DNA from: Victivallales bacterium
GTDB lineage: Bacteria; Verrucomicrobiota; Lentisphaeria; Oligosphaerales; Lenti-02
Direction: 5' to 3'
Assembly: GCA_018648945.1 (NCBI GenBank)
Contig: JABGQJ010000541.1
Coordinates: 1-5,418 of the forward strand
DNA: 5,418 nt
How positions within the stretch are numbered: the stretch's first letter is position 1; every line of letters starts with the position of its first letter. The translations under genes were made by a program, and so were the position numbers. Shown piece after piece: positions 1 to 5,418 of this stretch. Under the pieces are notes generated by a model. The model was not told the origin of the DNA and did no database searches. It saw only the letters and a list, made by a program, of their open reading frames with translations.

Positions 1-410
1 CCCATGCTCCCGCCCATGAAGCGAAAATCCATGACGCCGAGGGCGTAGGCCTGGGCATCCAGCGTCGCCAGACCGCAGCGGATCGCGGATTTCACGCCGG
101 TCTTCTCCACCGCATCGCTGTATTTCTTCTTGTACGTGACCCCGGCCGCCTCGAACTCAAGCGGATCGCCTGAGCCCAACTCGGCGTCCTGCTCCACGAA
201 GCTGCACTCGTCGGTCAGCAACGCGATGCGCTCTTCGGCAGTGAGTGGGTAGTGGAAGCCACAGAGGGGGCAGACCTGGCCATTCTCCGCCAGCTTCGAA
301 GCGTAGACCACGCCACCGCAGCCTTTGCACTTCTTCCACAGCCCCGCCGGAATATCGCTCCGCCCAGCTGTGCGGAGGGTCGAGTATTTGGTCTTTCTGA
401 AGAGAGGCAT
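1..410 (-). CDS. accD: Acetyl-CoA carboxylase carboxyltransferase subunit beta (AccD), N-terminal part, cut by the window edge
   Basis: AccD and AccA form the carboxyltransferase that moves CO2 from biotin-BCCP to acetyl-CoA, making malonyl-CoA in the cytoplasm, the first committed step of fatty acid synthesis. Reading the minus strand from the ATG at 408-410 gives 136 codons up to the left edge, with no stop. The product begins MPLFRKTKYSTLR, a typical AccD start. It then shows the four-cysteine zinc ribbon: C28-K-G-C31, 15 residues, C47-P-L-C50. Next come TAEERIALLTD (58-68), a SFVEQD segment (70-75), YKKKYSDAVEKTG (93-105) and LGVMDFRFMGGSM (124-136), the conserved entry to the carboxyltransferase core. 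Roughly half of the usual 280-300 residues is visible. The start lies 9 bases after the comF stop, so co-transcription is likely. A weak GGGGA at 423-427, 12 bases upstream, suggests coupling to comF translation. Family identity is secure; the rest of the gene is not seen. Confidence 0.95.
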   Translation of the reverse strand, partial: MPLFRKTKYSTLRTAGRSDIPAGLWKKCKGCGGVVYASKLAENGQVCPLCGFHYPLTAEERIALLTDECSFVEQDAELGSGDPLEFEAAGVTYKKKYSDAVEKTGVKSAIRCGLATLDAQAYALGVMDFRFMGGSM

Positions 411-419
411 CGGTTTTGC

Positions 420-1139
420 TCATCCCCGGGCTGCGGTTAGAACGCTGACTGCCAGCGCACCAGCTTCACACAACGTCCTCGCGGCCTCGCCAAGAGTGTG
501 ACCAGTGGTCAGTACGTCATCCAACAGGAGAACGTGTCGCCCGGCAACCGACCATCTGGGTCGGGGGGCGAATACACCCTTCACATTAGCTTTCCGACTG
601 TCGATATCAAGTAGTGCCTGGCGCCTCGTGGCCCGAGCCCGAACCAGGGCTGGAACCACTGGTACATCAATGGCTTGCGCCACCTGTTCGGCAAGCAGGC
701 CAGCCTGGTTGTAGCCGCGCCGCAGGCGGCGCCACAGATGCAGGGGCACGGGCACGACCACCTCGGGAATCCCTGTGCCATGGGCCTGCCACGCTCGCGC
801 CATGCGCCGTCCCAGGAAACCGGCAAGGTACGGTTGCTTCCCATACTTGAGCCGGTGGACCATGTCCCGGACCGTGCCGCCATAGGCGAACACGGAGACC
901 GCGTGGCGCCACGGTCGCGCCCCCGTCTGAAGGCACTCCCCGCAGACCGCGAGCGCACTGTCCGCCGCGCCGCCGCACTGGCTGCAGCGCGGCGAAGGCA
1001 ACTCCCGCAACGACACCGCACAGCCCGCGCAAAGGTCGCCGCCCGGCTCCGGCATGGCCCGCGCGCAAACCGGGCAGGCGTCCGGGACAAGAAACCCCAG
1101 AACGCTCCCGACGATTCTCTTGCCAGCCTTGCCAAACAC
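420..1139 (-). CDS. comF: ComF family protein (zinc-ribbon and phosphoribosyltransferase domain)
   Basis: ComF/ComFC/GntX proteins join an N-terminal zinc ribbon to a type I phosphoribosyltransferase fold. In naturally transformable bacteria they help take up or process single-stranded DNA; elsewhere their substrate is unknown. With a GTG start at 1139 the protein has 239 residues, a normal length. Four CxxC pairs are seen: C22/C25, C37/C40, C52/C55 and C66/C69. Then follow FAYGGTVRDMVHRLKYG (84-100), PVPLHLWRRLRRGYNQAGLLA (130-150) and the PRPP-binding loop LLLDDVLTTGHTL (204-216), with Asp207-Asp208 and Thr211-Thr212-Gly213. The reading frame stays open upstream to a TTG at 1364, but that extra N-terminus resembles nothing in the family. 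GTG 1139 has GGAGG 8 bases upstream and leaves about 20 residues before the first CxxC, as usual. A GTG at 1154 is an equally spaced alternative, adding five residues. No other competence gene is visible, so a DNA-uptake role here is not shown. Confidence 0.9.
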   Translation of the reverse strand: MFGKAGKRIVGSVLGFLVPDACPVCARAMPEPGGDLCAGCAVSLRELPSPRCSQCGGAADSALAVCGECLQTGARPWRHAVSVFAYGGTVRDMVHRLKYGKQPYLAGFLGRRMARAWQAHGTGIPEVVVPVPLHLWRRLRRGYNQAGLLAEQVAQAIDVPVVPALVRARATRRQALLDIDSRKANVKGVFAPRPRWSVAGRHVLLLDDVLTTGHTLGEAARTLCEAGALAVSVLTAARG

Positions 1140-1147
1140 TGCGCATT

Positions 1148-1152
1148 CCTCC
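1148..1152 (-). promoter_or_regulatory. Probable comF ribosome binding site (decides start)
   Basis: GGAGG on the minus strand, separated by 8 bases from the GTG at 1139. It supports a comF start well inside the long open frame. A second GGAGG at 1163-1167 lies exactly 8 bases before the in-frame GTG at 1154, so either start could be used. Confidence 0.6.
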
Positions 1153-1274
1153 ACGCACGGAACCTCCAGCACCCCAAACGCAACGGTCCATCCTGACGCC
1201 CCCTTTGTGCTTGCAAAGCGTCTGCCTTGCCATACATTACACCTCCTGTCATGCCTGTGCGAAACCAGGCTGTC

Positions 1275-1281
1275 TATTATT
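1275..1281. promoter_or_regulatory. Possible -10 element(s), weak
   Basis: TATTAT (plus, 1275-1280) and AATAAT (minus, 1276-1281) each match the TATAAT consensus at five of six positions, in the most AT-rich spot of the divergent region. The best plus-strand -35 candidate, ATGCCT at 1251-1256 with an 18-base spacer, matches TTGACA at only three positions. No acceptable minus-strand -35 is seen. The organism's sigma factor preferences are unknown, so this is only a pointer. Confidence 0.22.
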
Positions 1282-1303
1282 GTGCGGAATGTCGTGCGGC
1301 ATA

Positions 1304-1332
1304 GTCGATTGCGGAGTTTTCCCGAAATCGAC
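1304..1332. repeat. Imperfect inverted repeat / hairpin upstream of nifJ
   Basis: GTCGATT (1304-1310) is the exact reverse complement of AATCGAC (1326-1332). Inside it, after one G/A mismatch, CGG (1312-1314) pairs with CCG (1322-1324), leaving a 7-base loop AGTTTTC. The hairpin lies 110 bases before the nifJ start. It could be an operator dyad or a leader hairpin. No U-run follows, so it is not an intrinsic terminator. Confidence 0.4.
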
Positions 1333-1430
1333 AATGGAAGAGGTCCAGCGCCCCAGGCTGCCAACGTCGCGCGGCACCGAGAATTGGCTTCCCAAAGTCA
1401 TCGTTTCACGACTCTCTTGTTTCAAGCCGA

Positions 1431-1436
1431 AAGGAG
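1431..1436 (+). promoter_or_regulatory. Ribosome binding site of nifJ
   Basis: AAGGAG sits 6 bases before the ATG at 1443. It is a near-consensus Shine-Dalgarno sequence at ideal spacing, so it fixes the start of the oxidoreductase and suggests efficient translation. Confidence 0.9.
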
Positions 1437-1442
1437 CTTCTC

Positions 1443-4400
1443 ATGGCTGGCAAAATGATGTCGATCGACGGCAACTTCGCAGCGGCGCACGTAGCGTACG
1501 CATTCAGTGACGTTGCGGCGATCTACCCGATCACCCCCTCCTCGACCATGGGCGAATACGCCGACACCTGGGCCTCCGTGGGCCAGAAGAACGTGTTCGG
1601 CCGTGAGCTGAACGTGGTAGAAATGCAGTCCGAAGGCGGTGCCGCCGGTGCCGTGCATGGTTGCCTGAGCGCTGGCGCTCTGACCACCACCTTCACCGCC
1701 TCCCAGGGCCTTCTCCTGATGGTCCCGAACATGTACAAGATCGCGGGCGAAATGCTCCCCACGGTCTTCCACGTGTCCGCCCGCTCGCTGGCCGTCCAGT
1801 CCCTCTCCATCTTCGGCGACCACTCCGACGTGATGGGCGTCCGCCAGACCGGTTTCGCGCTGATGGCCGCCAGTTCCATCCAACAGACCATGGACCTCGG
1901 CCTGGTCAGCCATCTCGCCACCCTCGATGCCTCCGTGCCCTTCCTCAACTTCTTCGATGGTTTCCGGACCTCCCACGAGATCCAGAAGATCGAGATGATC
2001 GACTACGACACCATGGGCGAACTGCTCGACATGGGTGATGTCGAGAAGTTCCGCGAGCGCGCCATGCGCCCCGAGACCCATTCCATCAAGGTCGGCGCCC
2101 AGAATCCCGACGTCTACTTCCAGGGCCGCGAGACCGTCAACAAGTACTACGACGCCGTCCCCGGCATCGTCCAGAAGTGGATGGACAAGGTCGGCGAGAA
2201 GATCGGCCGCAGCTACAAGCTCTTCGAGTACATTGGCGCCGCCGATGCCGAGAAGATCGTCATTGCCATGGGCAGTGCCTGCGAGACCATCGAAGAGACC
2301 GTCAACTACCTCGTCGCCAAGGGCGAGAAGGTCGGCGCCATCGTCGTCCATCTCTACCGTCCCTTCTCCCTCGAAGCGTTCGTGGATGCCATCCCGGCGA
2401 CCGTGAAGAAGATCGGCGTCCTCGACCGCACCAAGGAGCCCGGTGCCCTCGGCGAGCCCCTCTACGTCGACGTCTGCGCCGCTCTCAAGGGCAAGGACAT
2501 CGCCATCACTGGTGGTCGCTACGGACTCTCCTCCAAGGAGTTCACCCCGACCATGGTCAAGGCCGTCTTCGACCACATCGAGGACGATGGCTGGCATGGC
2601 TTCACCGTCGGTATCAACGACGACGTGACCAACCTTTCCATCTCCCTCGGCGAGACCATCGACACCGAGCCGGAAGGCACCACCCGCTGCATGTTCTGGG
2701 GTCTGGGTTCCGACGGTACCGTCGGCGCCAACAAGAACTCCATCAAGATCATCGGCGACAACACCGACATGTTCGCGCAGGGCTACTTCGTCTACGACTC
2801 CAAGAAGTCCGGCGGCATCACCATCAGCCACCTGCGCTTTGGCAAAGAGAAGATCCAGAGCCCCTACCTGATCCACAAGCCCGACTTCGTGGCCTGCCAC
2901 AACCCGGCCTACATCGGTCGCTTCGACATGCTCGACGGCATCGCTGACGGTGGCATCTTCCTGCTCAACTCCGAGCATACCGCCGCCGATATCTTCGGGA
3001 CGCTGACCCGCGACATGCAGGAAACGATCATCGCCAAGAAGATCCGCTTCTACTGCGTCGACGCGCTCAAGATCGCCGAGCAAGTCGGTCTCGGTGGCCG
3101 TATCAACACGGTCATGCAGACCGCCTTCTTCGCCCTCAGCGAGATCCTGCCCCAGGACGAGGCCCTCAAGCTGATCAAGAAGGCCGCCGAGAAGTCCTTT
3201 GCCAAGAAGGGCATGGACATCGTCGAGATGAACTGGAAGGCCATTGACGCCTCCGCCGCCGCCATCGAGACGGTCGCGATCCCCGCGAGCCTCGACGGGG
3301 TGGCTTGCTTCGTGCCGCCCCAGCTCATCGCCGATGACGCCTCCGACTTCGCCAAGAACATCATCGAGCCCCTGATGCACCTCAAGGGCGACAGCGTGCC
3401 CGTCAGCCAGATGTCCTTCGACGGCATCATCCCGAGCGGCACGAGCTGCCTCGAGAAGCGCGGCATCGCGCCCCGCGTGCCCCACTGGATTCCCGAAGAC
3501 TGCATCCAGTGCAACCAGTGCGTCATGGCCTGCCCCCACGCCGTGATCCGCGCCAAGCAGATCGATCCCGCCGAGCTGGCCGGCGCCCCCGAGACCTTCA
3601 AGGCCGAGGACAACCGCAGCAAGAAGGACGCGGATCTGAAGTACAAGCTCCAAGTCTACATCGAAGACTGCACCGGTTGCGGCGTCTGCATTAAGACCTG
3701 CCCCAAGGCAGCGCTCGAGATCAGCACGCTCGACGCTGAGCGCGCCCTGGGCGAACGCGAGAACGCCGAGTTCTTCGACGCCTTGCCGGAGAATGTTCTC
3801 GGCAGTGCCAAGCCCACCACCGTCAAGGGTTCCCAGTTCCTGAAGCCCCTGTTCGAGTTCTCCGGTGCTTGCGCCGGCTGTGGCGAGACTCCCTACGTCA
3901 AGCTGGCCACCCAGCTCTTCGGCGAACGCATGATCATCGCCAACGCCACCGGTTGCTCGTCCATCTACGGCGGCACCTTTCCGGCGATCCCCTACTGCAC
4001 CAGCCGCGAAGGCTACGGCCCGACCTGGGGCAACAGCCTCTTCGAGGACAACGCCGAATACGGCATGGGCTTCCGCCTGGCCGTGGAAAGCAACCGCGCG
4101 CTCCTCAAGGACGCGGTCGAGAAGGTCCTTTCCTGCGATCTCAACGCCGACCTGAAGGCCGCGATCGAGACCTGCATGAGCCTGTGGGACGGCAAGGGCG
4201 CCGACGCTATCGCCGCCCAGCGCGCCGTGAAGCCCCTCCTCGAAGCAGCTCTCGCCGGCAACGTTTGCGACTGCACCAAGTGCAGCCTCGACAAGATCCT
4301 CGAACTCTCCGACTACTTTGTCGACAAGTCCGTCTGGATCTTCGGTGGTGACGGCTGGGCCTACGACATCGGCTACGGCGGCCTGGATCACGTCCTCGCC

Positions 4401-4964
4401 AGCGGCAAAAACGTCAACGTTCTGGTCATGGACACCGAGGTCTACTCCAACACGGGCGGCCAGGCCTCCAAGGCCACCCCGATCGGCGCTGTCGCCAAGT
4501 TCGCCAACGCCGGCATGCGCATGGGCAAGAAGAACCTGGGCCTGATGATGATGAGCTACGGCCACATCTACGTCGCGTCCATCTCCATGGGTGCCAACCG
4601 CAACCAGACGCTCAAGGCCTTCCAGGAAGCGGAAGCCTACGACGGCCCGTCCATCATCCTCGCCTACGCTCCGTGCATCAACCACGGCATCGACATGATG
4701 TGCAGCCAGGAAGAGATGAAGCTGGCGGTCCAAAGCGGCTACTATCCCCTGTACCGCTACAACCCCGAGTCCGAGCCTGGCAAGAAGCTCAACTTCGAGA
4801 GCAAGGATCCGGATGGCACGTTCCAGGAGTTCCTCAAGAGCGAACGTCGCTACACCTCCCTGTACAAGACCGCCCCGGACGAAGCCGACGGGCTGTTCAT
4901 CGAGGCCGAGACCGACGCCATGAAGCGCTTTGATCTCATGAAGACCCTCGGCGACATCCTCTAA
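1443..4964 (+). CDS. nifJ: Pyruvate:ferredoxin (flavodoxin) oxidoreductase, single-chain type
   Basis: This cytoplasmic, usually homodimeric enzyme converts pyruvate, CoA and oxidised ferredoxin or flavodoxin to acetyl-CoA, CO2 and reduced carrier. The 1173 residues show every domain in family order. Domain I (about 1-250) has YPITPSS at 28-34 (Thr31), Glu64 in MQSEGG and Arg114 in SARSL, the same numbers as the substrate and thiamine-contact residues of the Desulfovibrio africanus enzyme. The transketolase-C-like domain II follows (about 260-410), then the gamma domain (GLGSDGTVGANKNS, 420-433) and the EKR domain (Glu671-Lys672-Arg673). The ferredoxin domain carries C687/C690/C693/C697 and C743/C746/C749/C753. 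Ligands of the proximal cluster are C810, C813, C838 and C1078. The thiamine-diphosphate domain has GDGWAYDIGYGG (969-980) and DTEVYSNTGGQ (997-1007, Asn1003). The chain ends where the family core ends and lacks the D. africanus C-terminal extension tied to oxygen stability. An unexpected CDCTKC lies at 942-947. Codon use is strongly biased, with no TTA, CTA or TCA codon. A terminator follows directly, so it is probably monocistronic. Pyruvate is the expected substrate from Thr31, Arg114 and Asn1003. Confidence 0.97.
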   Translation: MAGKMMSIDGNFAAAHVAYAFSDVAAIYPITPSSTMGEYADTWASVGQKNVFGRELNVVEMQSEGGAAGAVHGCLSAGALTTTFTASQGLLLMVPNMYKIAGEMLPTVFHVSARSLAVQSLSIFGDHSDVMGVRQTGFALMAASSIQQTMDLGLVSHLATLDASVPFLNFFDGFRTSHEIQKIEMIDYDTMGELLDMGDVEKFRERAMRPETHSIKVGAQNPDVYFQGRETVNKYYDAVPGIVQKWMDKVGEKIGRSYKLFEYIGAADAEKIVIAMGSACETIEETVNYLVAKGEKVGAIVVHLYRPFSLEAFVDAIPATVKKIGVLDRTKEPGALGEPLYVDVCAALKGKDIAITGGRYGLSSKEFTPTMVKAVFDHIEDDGWHGFTVGINDDVTNLSISLGETIDTEPEGTTRCMFWGLGSDGTVGANKNSIKIIGDNTDMFAQGYFVYDSKKSGGITISHLRFGKEKIQSPYLIHKPDFVACHNPAYIGRFDMLDGIADGGIFLLNSEHTAADIFGTLTRDMQETIIAKKIRFYCVDALKIAEQVGLGGRINTVMQTAFFALSEILPQDEALKLIKKAAEKSFAKKGMDIVEMNWKAIDASAAAIETVAIPASLDGVACFVPPQLIADDASDFAKNIIEPLMHLKGDSVPVSQMSFDGIIPSGTSCLEKRGIAPRVPHWIPEDCIQCNQCVMACPHAVIRAKQIDPAELAGAPETFKAEDNRSKKDADLKYKLQVYIEDCTGCGVCIKTCPKAALEISTLDAERALGERENAEFFDALPENVLGSAKPTTVKGSQFLKPLFEFSGACAGCGETPYVKLATQLFGERMIIANATGCSSIYGGTFPAIPYCTSREGYGPTWGNSLFEDNAEYGMGFRLAVESNRALLKDAVEKVLSCDLNADLKAAIETCMSLWDGKGADAIAAQRAVKPLLEAALAGNVCDCTKCSLDKILELSDYFVDKSVWIFGGDGWAYDIGYGGLDHVLASGKNVNVLVMDTEVYSNTGGQASKATPIGAVAKFANAGMRMGKKNLGLMMMSYGHIYVASISMGANRNQTLKAFQEAEAYDGPSIILAYAPCINHGIDMMCSQEEMKLAVQSGYYPLYRYNPESEPGKKLNFESKDPDGTFQEFLKSERRYTSLYKTAPDEADGLFIEAETDAMKRFDLMKTLGDIL

Positions 4965-4977
4965 GCACCATGTGAGA

Positions 4978-5001
4978 CACTGGCGGTTTGCGCCGCCAGT
5001 G
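4978..5001 (+). other. Hairpin immediately after nifJ
   Basis: CACTGGCGG (4978-4986) and CCGCCAGTG (4993-5001) form a perfect 9-bp stem around the loop TTTGCG, 13 bases after the nifJ stop codon. There is no T-run behind it, so by itself it is not a canonical terminator. It may stabilise the 3' end of the nifJ mRNA or assist the terminator that follows. Confidence 0.7.
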
Positions 5002-5016
5002 ATTCCAATGGGTTCG

Positions 5017-5050
5017 ACGCCCCGCAGACATTCCATCTGCGGGGCGTTTT
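5017..5050 (+). terminator. Rho-independent terminator of nifJ
   Basis: ACGCCCCGCAGA (5017-5028) pairs perfectly with TCTGCGGGGCGT (5036-5047) over 12 bp around a 7-base loop (CATTCCA). It is followed by TTTTCTTT from 5047. The T-run lies only on the plus-strand side, so it ends rightward transcription. It separates nifJ from the downstream lipoprotein gene. Confidence 0.93.
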
Positions 5051-5101
5051 CTTTGTGCCCGCGCCAAGCTGGCATCGCCCCGAGTTCGCACTACCGTCTC
5101 C

Positions 5102-5139
5102 GTAAGCCCTGCGCTGCCACGTAAGCCCTGCGCTGCCAC
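5102..5139. repeat. Perfect 19-bp tandem duplication
   Basis: The 19-base unit GTAAGCCCTGCGCTGCCAC occurs twice with no gap (5102-5120 and 5121-5139), between the nifJ terminator and the lipoprotein start. The match is exact and is preceded by a C in both copies. It may be a recent replication-slippage duplication or a doubled regulatory site. No promoter consensus is obvious in the 100 bases between terminator and gene. Confidence 0.95.
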
Positions 5140-5143
5140 CAAT

Positions 5144-5147
5144 GGAG
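5144..5147 (+). promoter_or_regulatory. Ribosome binding site of the lipoprotein gene (decides start)
   Basis: GGAG lies 6 bases before the ATG at 5154. The alternative in-frame ATG at 5142, four codons upstream, has no Shine-Dalgarno sequence before it, so the start at 5154 is preferred. Confidence 0.6.
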
Positions 5148-5153
5148 CCACGA

Positions 5154-5418
5154 ATGCGGTCCAGCCTTGCCCTCCCCCTCCTCCTTCTGCTCTCGGGATG
5201 CCAACTCATGCCTCGGACCGCCAACGTACTGGACTTCGGGGCCGACCCGACAGGCGAGAAGGACAGCACGGACGCGCTCGTCCAGGCCCACGCCACGGGC
5301 CGACCCGTCCACTACCCCAATGGTACCTATCGCTTCAACGGCGCACAGTTGAATCTGAACGGCAGCGTCACCTTCGAATCCCCCGCTGGCGTCATCGTTC
5401 GCAACGACATTTCCCCCG
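5154..5418 (+). CDS. Lipoprotein with pectate-lyase-superfamily (right-handed beta-helix) N-terminus, cut by the window edge
   Basis: 88 codons are visible before the right edge and no stop is reached. The product starts with a bacterial lipoprotein signal: Arg2, then a hydrophobic run LALPLLLLL (5-13) and the lipobox LSGC with the lipidated Cys at residue 16. Gln follows at +2, which would fit outer-membrane sorting in a Gram-negative cell. The mature part opens with ANVLDFGADPTGEKDSTDAL (23-42), the characteristic first strand of the pectate lyase 3 superfamily (compare the pattern V-x-D-F-G-A-x-x-D-G-x-x-D-x-T). PVHYPNGTYRF (51-61) and LNLNGSVTFESPAGVIVRN (66-84) then read like the first beta-helix turns. 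Such proteins include polysaccharide lyases, glycoside hydrolases, epimerases and tail-spike-like adhesins, so the substrate cannot be told from this fragment. It is separated from nifJ by a terminator and probably has its own promoter. Confidence 0.78.
   Translation, partial: MRSSLALPLLLLLSGCQLMPRTANVLDFGADPTGEKDSTDALVQAHATGRPVHYPNGTYRFNGAQLNLNGSVTFESPAGVIVRNDISP

Larger units (their letters stand above)
1140..1442. other. Divergent intergenic region between comF and nifJ
   Basis: About 300 bases separate the leftward comF start from the rightward nifJ start, so both promoters should lie here. The region is less GC-rich in 1230-1330 than the flanking genes. I see one TATTAT hexamer on the plus strand at 1275-1280. 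Its complement gives AATAAT on the minus strand at 1276-1281. Both resemble a -10 box, but neither has a convincing -35 partner. There is also an imperfect hairpin at 1304-1332 and a perfect AGGAGGT on the minus strand at 1241-1247 that serves no recognised gene. Several frames are open across it but none looks coding. Confidence 0.7.

Noticed and set aside
157..423. 88-codon minus-strand frame starting at an ATG overlapping the comF stop
   Set aside because: The ATGA overlap looked like coupling, but this frame is out of register with accD, whose conserved protein occupies the same DNA from ATG 410.
1203..1218. Short dyad CTTTG-6-CAAAG as a possible regulator site
   Set aside because: Only 5-bp arms, no match to a known operator, and such dyads are expected by chance.
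667..1252. Two other long minus-strand frames overlapping comF (from ATG 1233 and ATG 1252)
   Set aside because: Their products are rich in Arg, Gly and Ala, as expected of shifted frames in GC-rich DNA. The zinc-ribbon and PRTase motifs are only in the comF frame. The AGGAGGT before ATG 1233 is kept as a finding.
1253..1270. GCCTG/CAGGC 5-bp stem with an 8-base loop
   Set aside because: Too short and unsupported by any extension or position argument.
1251..1304. 17-codon plus-strand ORF with a CxxC motif upstream of nifJ, a possible leader peptide
   Set aside because: It has no ribosome binding site and is short enough to occur by chance. It also overlaps the weak -10-like sequence, so it may not even be transcribed.
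1140..1364. 75-residue N-terminal extension of comF from a TTG at 1364
   Set aside because: No Shine-Dalgarno sequence serves the TTG and the extension has no likeness to ComF proteins. A GTG with GGAGG at 8 bases gives a normal length.
1422..5075. 1217-codon open frame antisense to nifJ
   Set aside because: It shares codon boundaries with nifJ and is open because nifJ avoids TTA, CTA and TCA. Its product is low in complexity and has no recognisable domain.

Overview
This window comes from a GC-rich bacterial chromosome. It holds four protein genes around one divergent intergenic region: two on the minus strand at the left, and two on the plus strand at the centre and right. The organism makes acetyl-CoA from pyruvate with an oxygen-sensitive ferredoxin-linked enzyme, so it is probably anaerobic, fermentative or facultative. 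A lipoprotein signal with Gln at +2 in a secreted pectate-lyase-like protein fits, but does not prove, a Gram-negative cell envelope that handles polysaccharide. The phylum cannot be fixed by eye. Verrucomicrobiota/Kiritimatiellota or Acidobacteriota (Holophagae) are guesses only.

Left part, minus strand: comF (zinc-ribbon phosphoribosyltransferase family) starts at a GTG near 1139 and ends at 420. After a 9-base gap comes accD (acetyl-CoA carboxylase carboxyltransferase beta subunit), from 410 to beyond the left edge. The two look like one operon read leftwards. The accD fragment has no stop codon inside the window, so an ORF list that requires both ends would miss it.

Middle: bases 1140-1442 are a divergent, non-coding control region. 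It contains several strong Shine-Dalgarno sequences for the minus strand, an imperfect hairpin and only weak promoter-like hexamers. A complete 1173-residue pyruvate:ferredoxin (flavodoxin) oxidoreductase (nifJ/por type) fills 1443-4964. All substrate, thiamine-diphosphate and [4Fe-4S] residues that I could check are present. It is followed by a simple hairpin and then a textbook intrinsic terminator, so it is probably a single-gene transcript.

Right part: after the terminator lies a short spacer with a perfect 19-bp tandem duplication. The start of a lipoprotein with a pectate-lyase-superfamily N-terminus follows at 5154 and runs off the right edge.

Functionally, the oxidoreductase makes acetyl-CoA and reduced ferredoxin, and acetyl-CoA carboxylase commits acetyl-CoA to fatty acid synthesis. 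Their adjacency on divergent transcripts may be chance. I found no tRNA, rRNA, CRISPR array, insertion sequence, phage gene or defence system. The window reads as ordinary core metabolism, and I see no convincing evidence of a new biological system. The points worth a second look are an extra cysteine cluster in the oxidoreductase, the ambiguous comF start, and small repeats and hairpins in the intergenic regions.
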